This document shows, one piece after another, positions 17,218-27,447 of a stretch of DNA of 64,000 nt (within the stretch, counting starts at the first letter, position 1; each line of letters begins with the position of its first letter). The DNA comes from Azospirillum sp. TSH64 (GTDB lineage Bacteria > Pseudomonadota > Alphaproteobacteria > Azospirillales > Azospirillaceae). The notes beneath the pieces were generated by a model. It was not told the origin of the DNA, searched no databases, and saw only the letters and a list, made by a program, of their open reading frames with translations. The translations under genes and the position numbers were made by a program. The DNA lies in the NCBI RefSeq assembly GCF_003116035.1, contig NZ_LGQW01000015.1:2082902-2146901 (forward strand), read 5' to 3'.

Positions 17218-17553
17218 ATGCCCATGGCCGCCGACGTCGACACCATCGAACGCACCTCCATCGTCGCCTACACCCTGCTGAACGAGCTTCATGAAGTCCT
17301 GGCCCTGCCCAAGGCTCCGGACGACGTCACGCTGGGCATCCTGATGGGCATGGCCATGTTCCTCGACGACAAGGTCGGTCCGATGCGCGCCAAGCGCCTG
17401 ATGGCCGAGGCGCCGACCATCGTGCTGAAGACGGATGCCCACGTCACCGCCGACCAGACCCAGCGGATCATGCCGGTCCTGCGCGCCTTCGGCGATCACC
17501 TGAAGGAACTGCGCATGAAGGCGGAACGCCCGGTCACCGGCTCCGTCGGCTGA
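17218..17553 (+). CDS. Hypothetical protein, about 111 residues
   Basis: The protein (MPMAADVDTIERTSIVAYTLLNELHEVLALPKAPDDVTLGILMGMAMFLDDKVGPMRAKRLMAEAPTIVL...) looks cytosolic and mostly helical, with no signal peptide or membrane helix. GAGG at about 17205-17208 supports the start. Codon use is fully gene-like. I do not recognise the family. The 200-base upstream gap contains GACTCGG three times and TTGGTTA twice (17069 and 17081), possible regulator sites. A perfect hairpin follows the gene. Confidence 0.7.
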   Translation: MPMAADVDTIERTSIVAYTLLNELHEVLALPKAPDDVTLGILMGMAMFLDDKVGPMRAKRLMAEAPTIVLKTDAHVTADQTQRIMPVLRAFGDHLKELRMKAERPVTGSVG

Positions 17554-17587
17554 CTGCAGCAGCCTCCCCGGTTGTTTCTTCGACAGC

Positions 17588-17616
17588 GGACCCGGCGCCA
17601 GCTCGGCGCCGGGTCC
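17588..17616 (+). terminator. Hairpin after the hypothetical gene
   Basis: GGACCCGGCGCC at 17588-17599 pairs perfectly with GGCGCCGGGTCC at 17605-17616 around a 5-base loop. No T run follows. It is still the likely 3' end of the 17218-17553 transcript, or an mRNA-stabilising structure. Confidence 0.55.
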
Positions 17617-17658
17617 GTTGCGTCCATGGATTGTCAGGCTGCTTGACCATCGGGTGAA

Positions 17659-17991
17659 ATGGGCGGAAGCTTCGCGCCCATGGACTGGTTCACCGGGATC
17701 AGCATCGTCGCCATCGCGGCCGGCGTGACCATCAGCCTTGTGGTGCTGGTGGCCGTCGGATCGATCAGGCGCAGCCAGAACGAGGCGGCATCCCGCCAGT
17801 CCCAGCAAATCCGCAAGCTGACGGAGACGGTGGCGACCCTGTCCCAGCAGCAGCAGGCGGCGCAAACCCGCATCCAACAATTGACCGACGCAAACCGCAA
17901 GCTGTCCGACGAGCTGTCGGCCCTGGGCGAGCGGTTGAGCGATGCCGACACGGTCCAGCGTGTGGCCGGCACGGCGAGGCTTCTCCATTGA
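17659..17991 (+). CDS. Small membrane-anchored coiled-coil protein
   Basis: The product is 110 residues. One transmembrane helix lies at about 11-35 (FTGISIVAIAAGVTISLVVLVAVGSI). A Gln/Leu-rich coiled coil follows at about 38-98 (QIRKLTETVATLSQQQQAAQTRIQQLTDANRKLSDELSALGERL). No catalytic motif is seen. The stop codon overlaps the start of the next gene (TTGA, bases 17988-17991), so the two proteins are probably translated together. ATG at 17680 (MDWFTG) is an alternative start. Function unknown. Confidence 0.7.
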   Translation: MGGSFAPMDWFTGISIVAIAAGVTISLVVLVAVGSIRRSQNEAASRQSQQIRKLTETVATLSQQQQAAQTRIQQLTDANRKLSDELSALGERLSDADTVQRVAGTARLLH

Positions 17992-18839
17992 CCGCAACCA
18001 CCCGTCCCGATGCCGCCATGCCTGATGCCGGTCGCGAGCGAGACCGCTGGGCCGCCAGTGCCGATGCCTGGGACCGCTGGGCCGATCCGATGGCCGATCT
18101 GGCCGACAAGCTGAACCGCTCGCTGCTCGATGCGGCGGGGCTGGTCGAGGGGCACCGCCTGCTCGACCTTGCGTCGGGTGCGGGGGAGCCCGCCTTGAGC
18201 GCCGCGCGCCGGGCCGGTGCCGATGGGTTGGTGGTCGGAAGCGATCTGGTGCCAGGCATGATGGCCGGCGCCGTCCGCCGCGCCCGGAGCGTGGAGGGGC
18301 CGGCACCCGCCTTCACCGCCGCCGACATGACCGCCCTGCCCTTCGCCGACGCCGCTTTCGACGGGGTAACCTGCCGCTTCGGCATCATGTTCGTGCCGGC
18401 GGTGGACTCTGCCCTGCGCGAGGTGCGGCGTGTCCTGCGTCCCGGTGGCAAGGCGGCCTTCATGGTGTGGGGACCGCGCGCCGGGAACGGCCTGTTCGCG
18501 GAGATCGGCGACGCGGTGGCCGACCATCTCGGCGACGATGGCAGCCTGGATCCGCTGTTCCGCTTCGCGGCACCGGACCTTCTGTCCGACCTGATGCGCG
18601 CCGCCGGCTTTGCAGAGACATCGGAAACAGAGCTGACCCCGGTGCGCAAGGCGCCGGCCGGCCAGCCCTTCTGGCGTGCCGCCCTCGACATGAGCTTCGG
18701 CCACCGGCTCGGCGGATTGACTGCGGAGCAGCGAAATGCGCTGGAGACCGACATCGCCCGTCGCTTCGACGCCAGGGCGGTGGACGGCATCGTGCCGGTG
18801 CCGTCGCATGCGCGGATCGTGGTCGGGGTGGCGGGTTAG
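17988..18839 (+). CDS. Class I SAM-dependent methyltransferase
   Basis: This 283-residue protein has the Rossmann methyltransferase motifs in order. Motif I is HRLLDLASGAGEPALSAARR (about 56-75). An acidic loop GLVVGSDLVPGMM follows, then FTAADMTALPFADAAFDGVTCRFGIMF and LREVRRVLRPGGKAAFMVWG. The order and LPFADAAFD wording resemble the UbiE/COQ5 Methyltransf_11 type, but the substrate cannot be told. The TTG start at 17988 overlaps the previous stop codon by 4 bases, with GAGG upstream at good spacing, so translation is likely coupled to the small coiled-coil protein. It converges on tamB with 15 bases between. Confidence 0.82.
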   Translation: MTATTRPDAAMPDAGRERDRWAASADAWDRWADPMADLADKLNRSLLDAAGLVEGHRLLDLASGAGEPALSAARRAGADGLVVGSDLVPGMMAGAVRRARSVEGPAPAFTAADMTALPFADAAFDGVTCRFGIMFVPAVDSALREVRRVLRPGGKAAFMVWGPRAGNGLFAEIGDAVADHLGDDGSLDPLFRFAAPDLLSDLMRAAGFAETSETELTPVRKAPAGQPFWRAALDMSFGHRLGGLTAEQRNALETDIARRFDARAVDGIVPVPSHARIVVGVAG

Positions 18840-18854
18840 CGCCGCCCCCTCCCG

Positions 18855-21800
18855 TCAGTAATCCTTCTCGTAGACCACGCCGAACTTCGTCTCGGAGTTG
18901 GCGCCGACGGATGCCGTGCCCTTGAGGTTCTTGGTGATGTCGACCTCGACCTTCGCCCGGCTCTGGTTGGCGCCGATTCCCTGCTCGACACCGACATAGA
19001 CGCGGTCGCTGACATAGCGGCCGGCCTGCACCGCTCCGCCCTTGCCGTTCTCACCCTGGGTGAAGTCCAGCCGGTCGACGCCAAGGCCGCGGCGCACCTT
19101 GTCCAGGATGCCGCCGCCTCCGCCGCCGACTCCCGCCAGCGCCGCCGCGGACTGAGCAAGCTGCACCGCCTCCGCCGCGCTCAGATCGCCCACCGACTTG
19201 CCGAAGAGCACGCCGGCCAGCACCTCGTCCTGCGGCAGTCCCTGGGGCGAGGTCAGCTCGATCTTCGGCTGGCGGGCGGTGCCGCTGACCACCACGTCGG
19301 CGGTGATGCCGTTGGCGGTCGCCTCGGCCAGCAGGTCGAGCCGCGGGTCGATGGGCTGGGTCCCGTCGAAGTCGAAGATGCCGCGCTTGAACTCGAAATT
19401 CTTGGCCAGCAGGTTCAGGCTGCCTTTGAGGATGTTGAAGCGGCCGGTCACCTCCGGCGCCGCAGCCGTTCCCTTGACGCGCAGATTGCCGGCAAGCTCC
19501 GCGTCCAGCCCACGGCCGCGGACGAAGATCTGGTTCGGCGCGTTCACCGTCATGTCCAGCGCCAGGACAAAGGGTGTCGCGGCCGGCGGCGCTTCCGCCG
19601 GCTGGGGCACGCGGCGGGTGCCGCCGGCGGTGGACACCTGGGTGGTCCCACGGGCGCGACGGCCCTTGCCGACCTCCGTCACCTTCAGGTCGACGACGTT
19701 TGCCGGCATGCGGTCGGGCACTTGGATCTCGGCGCGGCGGATGTCCAGCGGCCCCGCCAGCCGGGCGTTGGCGAAGCCGCCGGTCAGGGTCAGGTTCGCC
19801 CCGATCTCCGCAGTCACCAGATCGATCTCCACCAGCCGGGCATTGTCGGCCTGGACCGCGATGTCGAGCTGGCGGTCGGCGGGAGCACCCGGACGGATGA
19901 CACCGCTGGCGCTGATCGCACCACCGTTGCGCGTCCGGCCGCGGAAGCTCTGGATGGTGAAGACGTCACCGTCGCCGACCAGCCTCGCCTCGATGTTGGT
20001 GATCACCGCACCCGATGCCCGGTTCTCGTAGCGTCCGTTCGCCAGCACCACCGACCCGCCAAGCGACGGCTTGCCCACCGTCCCGCCGGCCCGCACGTCG
20101 AGCTGCAGCGATCCGCGCGCCCGGTCGCCGGAGGCGGCGAGCAGGTCGTTCGCCAGCGACAGATCCACCGTGCCGTTCACTGTCGCCTCAAGCGCCCCAT
20201 TGGACGGCACGCTGACGGCATAGCTGTCGGGGTTCATCACCAACGGAAGCGCGGCGCTGGCGGTCAGCGTGCCGGCATTCTTCGGCATGGCGATCCGGCT
20301 GTTCAGCGACAGCCGGCGGTCGCGCCATTGGGCGTCCAGCGTCGCGTCGATGCCCGGAAGCCCGGCCTGCGTCGTCTGCTGCGCTTTCAACCCGCTGACC
20401 CGCAGGGTGGCGTCGGCGCGCGGGTTGCGCAGGGTGCCGCCCAGCGACGCCCGCGCGTTGGCGACGCCGTCCAGCGCCAGCGTCGGGCTCGCCAGCTTCG
20501 CCAGGGCGAGCGGCAGGCGGTCGATGGTCAGCTCGCCGCTCAGCCGGTCGCCGTTCAGGCCGAGGTCGGCGGCCAGCCGGGCATTGCCCGACGACAGCCG
20601 CAGCTCCTTCACCTCATACCGGCGGTCGGCCAGCAGGATGGTCGCCGGGGCGGTGGTCCGCAGATCCTCTCCGGCATAGCGCGCCTGCAGGCGGTCGAGC
20701 CGGATACGCGTCACCTGCCCTTCCCGCGTCAGATTGCCGGCAAGATCGAGCGCAACGGGCTGGGCGCCCGCTCCGGCGGCATTGGCCTGGAAGCCGGCCT
20801 TCGCCAGCGACCCATCGAGAGAGGCCGTGACGCTGCGCAGCTCGGTGCCGGCGGCATTGCCGTCGGTCATCTCCACCCGTGCCTTGCCGCTCGGGGTGCC
20901 GAGCGCATCGGCCACATCGGCCTTGGCCGTCAGCCGGCGGGCGGTGAGCAGTGGTCCGCCTTCCCCCTCGACCCGCAGATCGCTGGCGTCGGCGGTCAGG
21001 TTGGCCGCCTGCTTGCCGCCCTTGCCGTCCAGCGCCAGGGTGAAGCTCGCCCCGCCGCCCAGCGGCATGCCAGCCAAAGCCGACAGGCCGTTCAGGTTGG
21101 GCAGCTTGCCCTCCAGCCGCCCGGTCGCGAGCAGCGTGTCGAGCGCCACCTGCGCCTGTCCGGTGATGCGGTTGTTCCCGTTGGCGACGGTCAGCCCGTC
21201 AAGCCGCAGCGTCTGCTCCCGCAAGGCATAGCGCCCGTCCACCGACAGCGGCGTCTTGTCCAGGTTGGTCCGCGCCGAAACCGTGCCGTTCGGCGTTGCC
21301 GGCAGTCCGGCGGCGGTCGCCTTGACCTCCGTGGCGCCCAGCCGGCGCCCCTGCACCACGAGGTCGCGGGCGGTCAGCGTCGCCTGCGCCTCGATGGCGT
21401 CGAGCGGGCCGCGGGCGGTCGCCTCCAGAGTCGCCGCTCCCTCCATGGGTGTGCCGAGCGCGCCGCCCAGCGGCTCCAGCTTCGCCACGGTCAGGGTGGT
21501 GCGGGCATCGACCTTGTTGTCGGCCAGCGCCGCGTTGCCGGTCAGCTTGCCGTTGCGGCCATCGACCGTCAGGTCGGTCAGGCGCATGGCGCCGTCCGGC
21601 TCCATCCTGGCGGCCAGCGCCAGCGTCGCCTTGTCGCCCAGCACCGCATCGGCAGGCGTGCCGGTGGACAGCCGGTCGAGGCTGCCGGTCAACTCGGCGG
21701 TCAGCGTGCCATCTGCCCCGCGCTTCACCGGCCCCGACAGCGCCACCGCACCGGCCAGCGGCCGGCCGGCGAGGCCCGACAGCGGGGCGAGGTCGTCGGC

Positions 21801-23207
21801 GTTCGCGCCCAGCGTCAGGTCGACCGTCTGGCCCCAGCCGCCGACGGTACCTTTCGCTTCGGCCCGTGCCGCCGCAGCGGTCACCGCCAGCGTCTCCAAG
21901 CCGATCCGGCCGCTGCCGGTGTCGAGCTGTGCCTTGGCAACCAGAGTCGTCTCCGGTCCGGTCAGGCGGGACAGCGCCGGATCGTCGGCAGCAAGGTCGC
22001 GCAAGGTGGCGTTCACCGCGACGTTCAGCGCACTCAGCGCCCCTTCCGCCGAGCCTTCCACCACGCCTTCGCGCCAGGACAGCGGCACCAGCGGATGCAG
22101 GGTGGAGTCCGGCCCGGCCTGCAAGGTCCAGCGCAGGTTCAGGTTCTTGTAATCGGCGGCGACATCGCCGTTCACCGTCGCGTTCGCCGCGGCGACGGTC
22201 AGCGCCAGCGGACGCAGGCTGATGGCCCCGGACGGCGCCCGCAGGACGGTCGCGTTCAGCGTCGGGCTGGGGCCGATCAGCGGCACCACCGTATCGCCGG
22301 TCAGCCCGGCGATCAGCGGCGCGACGTTGCCGCCGGCCGCCAGCGTCAGTGCATGCCCTTCCGGCCCCTTCTTGATGGTCGCATCGGCATTCAGCGTGCC
22401 GGTGGGCGATGCCGCCTCGCCAGCCATGGCGGTCAGCTTGCCCGCCCAATCGTCCAGCGTGCCGTCACCCTTCAGCGTCAGTTCGACCGGCGGCAGGCCG
22501 GGAATCGACAGCGCACGGGCCATGACGCCGCCTGCGGGTTCGGACGCATCGACCGACAGGTTCAGCGTGTTCTTGCCGGGGTCGAAGACGGCGACCAGAT
22601 CGGCCTTGCCCGGCTTGTCGTCGATGCGCGCCACGGACAGGTTGGTGTTCAGCGCTCCGCCACTGTGCTCCAGAGCCAAAGCCCCGGCGATGCGCAGCAC
22701 CGCCGGCTCGCCAAGCAGCGCCGGCGCCAGCTCCAGCCGCTCCACCACCAGCTTCTTCAGATCGATGTCGACAGGCAGGCTGGGCAGCAGCGGGGCGTTG
22801 GGATCGGACGGTGCGGCCGGCTGGGTGCTGACCGGCGCGCGGGTCACCACCACGGACGCCGCCTCCAGCGCGTCGATCCTGGCGCTGCGCAGGAACAGGG
22901 CGGACGGCGACATCACCACATGCAGCCTGTCGATGGTCAGCCAGACTCCCTGGCTGTCGGACAGCGTGACGGTCGCAATGGTGAAATCGGTGGGGATGCT
23001 GCCTTCGATGGCGCCCAGCTTCAGATGCATGTCCGGCGATTCTACGGCACCCTCGATCTTCTCGACCAGCCAGTCGCGGGCGGTATCGCCGGCGAACAGC
23101 GAGAAGGCCCGAGCGGGCTGCGGACCGGCCAGCAGGCCGGCAAGGATCGTCAGACCGACCAAGAATAAGCGAACCGCCGTCACACCATGCCCTTTCACCA
23201 GCACCAT
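18855..23207 (-). CDS. tamB: Translocation and assembly module protein TamB
   Basis: This 1450-residue protein has an N-terminal membrane anchor or signal segment (VRLFLVGLTILAGLLAGPQPARA, about residues 13-35). A very long region of repeating beta-strand units follows (AsmA/TamB-like fold). The C-terminal TamB domain (about 1100-1450) carries the blocks GSLNLLAKNFEFKRGIFDFDGTQPIDPRLDLLAEA, LTSPQGLPQDEVLAGVLFGKSVGDLSAAEAVQLAQSAAALAG and the final TASVGANSETKFGVVYEKDY, all typical. TamB bridges the inner membrane to TamA and helps move phospholipids and insert some outer-membrane proteins. It lies 59 bases downstream of tamA on the same strand. A GTG at about 23183 is an alternative start. Confidence 0.95.
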   Translation of the reverse strand: MVLVKGHGVTAVRLFLVGLTILAGLLAGPQPARAFSLFAGDTARDWLVEKIEGAVESPDMHLKLGAIEGSIPTDFTIATVTLSDSQGVWLTIDRLHVVMSPSALFLRSARIDALEAASVVVTRAPVSTQPAAPSDPNAPLLPSLPVDIDLKKLVVERLELAPALLGEPAVLRIAGALALEHSGGALNTNLSVARIDDKPGKADLVAVFDPGKNTLNLSVDASEPAGGVMARALSIPGLPPVELTLKGDGTLDDWAGKLTAMAGEAASPTGTLNADATIKKGPEGHALTLAAGGNVAPLIAGLTGDTVVPLIGPSPTLNATVLRAPSGAISLRPLALTVAAANATVNGDVAADYKNLNLRWTLQAGPDSTLHPLVPLSWREGVVEGSAEGALSALNVAVNATLRDLAADDPALSRLTGPETTLVAKAQLDTGSGRIGLETLAVTAAAARAEAKGTVGGWGQTVDLTLGANADDLAPLSGLAGRPLAGAVALSGPVKRGADGTLTAELTGSLDRLSTGTPADAVLGDKATLALAARMEPDGAMRLTDLTVDGRNGKLTGNAALADNKVDARTTLTVAKLEPLGGALGTPMEGAATLEATARGPLDAIEAQATLTARDLVVQGRRLGATEVKATAAGLPATPNGTVSARTNLDKTPLSVDGRYALREQTLRLDGLTVANGNNRITGQAQVALDTLLATGRLEGKLPNLNGLSALAGMPLGGGASFTLALDGKGGKQAANLTADASDLRVEGEGGPLLTARRLTAKADVADALGTPSGKARVEMTDGNAAGTELRSVTASLDGSLAKAGFQANAAGAGAQPVALDLAGNLTREGQVTRIRLDRLQARYAGEDLRTTAPATILLADRRYEVKELRLSSGNARLAADLGLNGDRLSGELTIDRLPLALAKLASPTLALDGVANARASLGGTLRNPRADATLRVSGLKAQQTTQAGLPGIDATLDAQWRDRRLSLNSRIAMPKNAGTLTASAALPLVMNPDSYAVSVPSNGALEATVNGTVDLSLANDLLAASGDRARGSLQLDVRAGGTVGKPSLGGSVVLANGRYENRASGAVITNIEARLVGDGDVFTIQSFRGRTRNGGAISASGVIRPGAPADRQLDIAVQADNARLVEIDLVTAEIGANLTLTGGFANARLAGPLDIRRAEIQVPDRMPANVVDLKVTEVGKGRRARGTTQVSTAGGTRRVPQPAEAPPAATPFVLALDMTVNAPNQIFVRGRGLDAELAGNLRVKGTAAAPEVTGRFNILKGSLNLLAKNFEFKRGIFDFDGTQPIDPRLDLLAEATANGITADVVVSGTARQPKIELTSPQGLPQDEVLAGVLFGKSVGDLSAAEAVQLAQSAAALAGVGGGGGGILDKVRRGLGVDRLDFTQGENGKGGAVQAGRYVSDRVYVGVEQGIGANQSRAKVEVDITKNLKGTASVGANSETKFGVVYEKDY

Positions 23208-23266
23208 CTTCGTCTCAACCGCAATAAACGCTCATCGTCCCAAAGGATTGGGACGAAAATGCGCCA

Positions 23267-25315
23267 TCAGAACGCCTGACCCAGGCTGAGATACAGCTGC
23301 CAGCGCGAATCGCCGCTGGCGGGATTGAGCGGAACGCCGACATCGACGCGCAGCGGGCCGAAGTCGGTGTAGTAGCGCAGCCCCAGTCCGGCGCCGACGC
23401 GCAACGGCTCGCTGAAGTCGGGATAGGCCTTGTCATAGACGGTGCCGGCATCGACGAAGGGCACCACGCCGATGCTCTCCGTCACCTTGATGCGCAGTTC
23501 CGCCCCGACCTCGAACAGCGACCGGCCGCCGACCGGATCGTCGTAGCGGTCGCGCGGCCCCGCCTTCTGGAAACCGTAGCCGCGCACCGAACCGCCGCCG
23601 CCGGCATAGAAGCGGTGATCCGGCGGAATGTCGCTCAGCGACGTGCCGAGGATGCTGCCCAGACCGATCCGGCCCGCGGCGACATAGCGCCCATCCTTGC
23701 CGAGATCGTAGTAGGTGGAGCCGTTCAGCAATATCGAGGTGAAGGGCGACTTGGTGTCGCCGCCCACCGGGAACCAGGGCGTCACCTGCAACGACGCCCG
23801 CTGGCCGGAGGTCGGGTTCAGCAGATTGTCGGTGCCGTTCCAGGCCGCCCCCAGCGGCACGCCGATGAAGGAGGTCTGATAGGTGGTGTCCTCCGTCCGC
23901 ACCCGGCCGCGCTCGCCGGCCACGCCATAGCTGACGGTCAGCTGGTCGGTTAAAGGCCGCTCCAGCTTCACCGTCAGTTCGGACGCGACGCGGCTGTAGG
24001 CCGGCGGCTGGTCGTTCACCACGGCGAAATTGACCACCAGCGACTGCTTCACCGCCAGGAAGTCGGGCTTGCGGAAGTTGACGCTGAAGCGCAGGTCCGG
24101 CAGGTCGTTGCCTTTGCTCGACGTACCGCCGCTTGAGCCGGCGACGCGGCCGACATCGACGCCGACGCGAAGCTGCTCCGCCCCGCCGAACAGGTTGCGG
24201 TGGCCCCAATAGGCGTTGGCGCCCACCCCGTCCTGCGTCGAATAGGTGACGCCGCCGCCGATGAAGCGGCGCTTGCGCTCACTGACCGAGACGATGACCG
24301 GCGTCACGCCGTCCGGCCCCGGCTCGTCCGCCATCCGCACCCGCACGGTGTCGAAGACCTGGAGGGCGGCGATGTCCTGACGCGCCCGGTCGGTGGCTCC
24401 GGGGTCGTAGACCTGCCCCTCCTTCCAGGCGAGACGCCCGCGCACCAGATCCTCGTCGACCTTCTCCAGCCCTTCGACGCGGGTGGCGCCATAACGGGTG
24501 AGCGGACCGGGATCGACGCTGTAGGTGACATCCATCGTGCGGTCGGAATGGTCGACCACCACCTCGCGGTCGGGCACCTTGGCGAAGGCATAGCCGCGCT
24601 TGCTCAGCCGGCCGACCAGTTCCGATTCGGCGTCCAGCACTTTCTGCGCGATTGCGGGGGCACCGGCGACGAGGCCGAGATCGTCGGTCGCGACCTCCTT
24701 CGGCAGGGTAGAAGCACCCGTGGCGTTGGCCGCGCCGCGCACCGTCACCGACTTTATGTGATAGAGCGGCCCCGGCGTCACCGCGACCGTGACCTTGACC
24801 GGGGGAGCCTGTCCGCCCGCAGGCAGGGTGCCCGCCGCCGGATCGTCGATGCGGATGTCCAGCTTGGCGTCATAATAGCCGGCGGAGCGCAGCGCCGTCT
24901 GCAGACGGTCGCGGTCGCTGTCGGCCCGCCGCTCCAGCCCGATGAGCGAGGGCGGATGGTCGTCCTTCAGCTCCACCAGGGTCGAGGCGTCGCGCAGCGT
25001 GCCGCGCAACCCCTCATCCTCGACGCCCGTGATCTCCACCTCATAGGCGATGCCAGCCGGCCTCACCTCCTCGTCCGGCGGCACGGCGTCCGGCAGGGCA
25101 CCCTCAGGCGGCGCCGCGGGCACGGCGCCGGGGACGCTGTCGGGCGGCGAATCCTGGGCATAGCCGGCGTCGGCCGGGCCCAGCATCAGCAGGGCGGCGA
25201 CCAACGGTGCGGCGATCGGGGCCTTGAGCGGAGCGGCTGCAATCCTCGTTGCAGCGGCCGCGCGGCGGCGGGAAGCGGAAGCGAAGCGGATCATCGTCCC
25301 CAATGTAAGGGCCAT
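23267..25315 (-). CDS. tamA: Outer-membrane assembly factor TamA (BamA/Omp85 family)
   Basis: This 682-residue protein has a signal region ending near residue 54 (LVAALLMLGPADAGYAQ) and a short Pro-rich linker. Three POTRA-type units follow (about 90-350, with GYYDAKLDIRIDDP, VTPGPLYHIKSVTVRG, GYAFAKVPDREVVVDHSDRTMDVTYSVDPGPLTRYG). A C-terminal 16-strand barrel ends in Phe, as outer-membrane proteins should (LYLSLGQAF). The barrel contains the Omp85 signature VRGYGF in FYAGGGGSVRGYGFQKAGP. Position directly before tamB confirms the name. The start may be 25315 or the Met at 25294 (MIRFAS). Confidence 0.94.
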   Translation of the reverse strand: MALTLGTMIRFASASRRRAAAATRIAAAPLKAPIAAPLVAALLMLGPADAGYAQDSPPDSVPGAVPAAPPEGALPDAVPPDEEVRPAGIAYEVEITGVEDEGLRGTLRDASTLVELKDDHPPSLIGLERRADSDRDRLQTALRSAGYYDAKLDIRIDDPAAGTLPAGGQAPPVKVTVAVTPGPLYHIKSVTVRGAANATGASTLPKEVATDDLGLVAGAPAIAQKVLDAESELVGRLSKRGYAFAKVPDREVVVDHSDRTMDVTYSVDPGPLTRYGATRVEGLEKVDEDLVRGRLAWKEGQVYDPGATDRARQDIAALQVFDTVRVRMADEPGPDGVTPVIVSVSERKRRFIGGGVTYSTQDGVGANAYWGHRNLFGGAEQLRVGVDVGRVAGSSGGTSSKGNDLPDLRFSVNFRKPDFLAVKQSLVVNFAVVNDQPPAYSRVASELTVKLERPLTDQLTVSYGVAGERGRVRTEDTTYQTSFIGVPLGAAWNGTDNLLNPTSGQRASLQVTPWFPVGGDTKSPFTSILLNGSTYYDLGKDGRYVAAGRIGLGSILGTSLSDIPPDHRFYAGGGGSVRGYGFQKAGPRDRYDDPVGGRSLFEVGAELRIKVTESIGVVPFVDAGTVYDKAYPDFSEPLRVGAGLGLRYYTDFGPLRVDVGVPLNPASGDSRWQLYLSLGQAF

Positions 25316-25366
25316 TGACGCATGGCTCCATCCCGGAAATTCGCCCTAGACCAAAGGGTACAACGC

Positions 25367-25394
25367 TTGCGTTTTTGCCACGGATCCATATATT
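25367..25394 (+). promoter_or_regulatory. Sigma70-type promoter upstream of typA
   Basis: TTGCGT (25367-25372) and TATATT (25389-25394) are separated by 16 bases. The predicted start of transcription, near 25401, leaves a leader of about 108 bases before the typA ATG. Confidence 0.6.
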
Positions 25395-25419
25395 GCGCCG
25401 CAACAGTTTCCCCGACAGC

Positions 25420-25449
25420 GCCCACCGATTTCTTTCGGCGGGCCTTTTT
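25420..25449 (+). terminator. Terminator-like hairpin in the typA leader
   Basis: GCCCACCGA at 25420-25428 pairs with TCGGCGGGC at 25435-25443 (one mismatch). CTTTTT ends at 25449. It stands between the proposed promoter and typA, so it could act as an attenuator or release a short RNA of about 50 nucleotides. Confidence 0.6.
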
Positions 25450-25508
25450 GTTGTTTGTGGCATGACGCTGCTGCGTGTCGGGGGTGCCCTTGCGAGACCG
25501 AAGGCTCC

Positions 25509-27335
<1,827 letters not shown>

Positions 27336-27365
27336 TAACCGTTCGCATATAGGTTAGAGTACCGG

Positions 27366-27408
27366 CGGCGCTTGCCCCCTGACAGGGAGCAGGCGCCGTC
27401 TTCTTTTT
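27366..27408 (+). terminator. Intrinsic terminator of typA
   Basis: Bases 27366-27380 (CGGCGCTTGCCCCCT) pair, with G-U and minor mismatch, with 27384-27398 (AGGGAGCAGGCGCCG). A T-rich tract TCTTCTTTTT follows. It begins about 30 bases after the stop codon. Confidence 0.8.
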
Positions 27409-27447
27409 GCACCCTGATTTTTTGAACCGATGCGAGGATGTTTCCGC

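Noticed and set aside
19722-23168. 1148-codon open frame on the plus strand opposite tamB
   Set aside because: It has shadow composition (Arg, Gln, Gly, His rich) with no start signal or domain, while tamB on the other strand has full family motifs.
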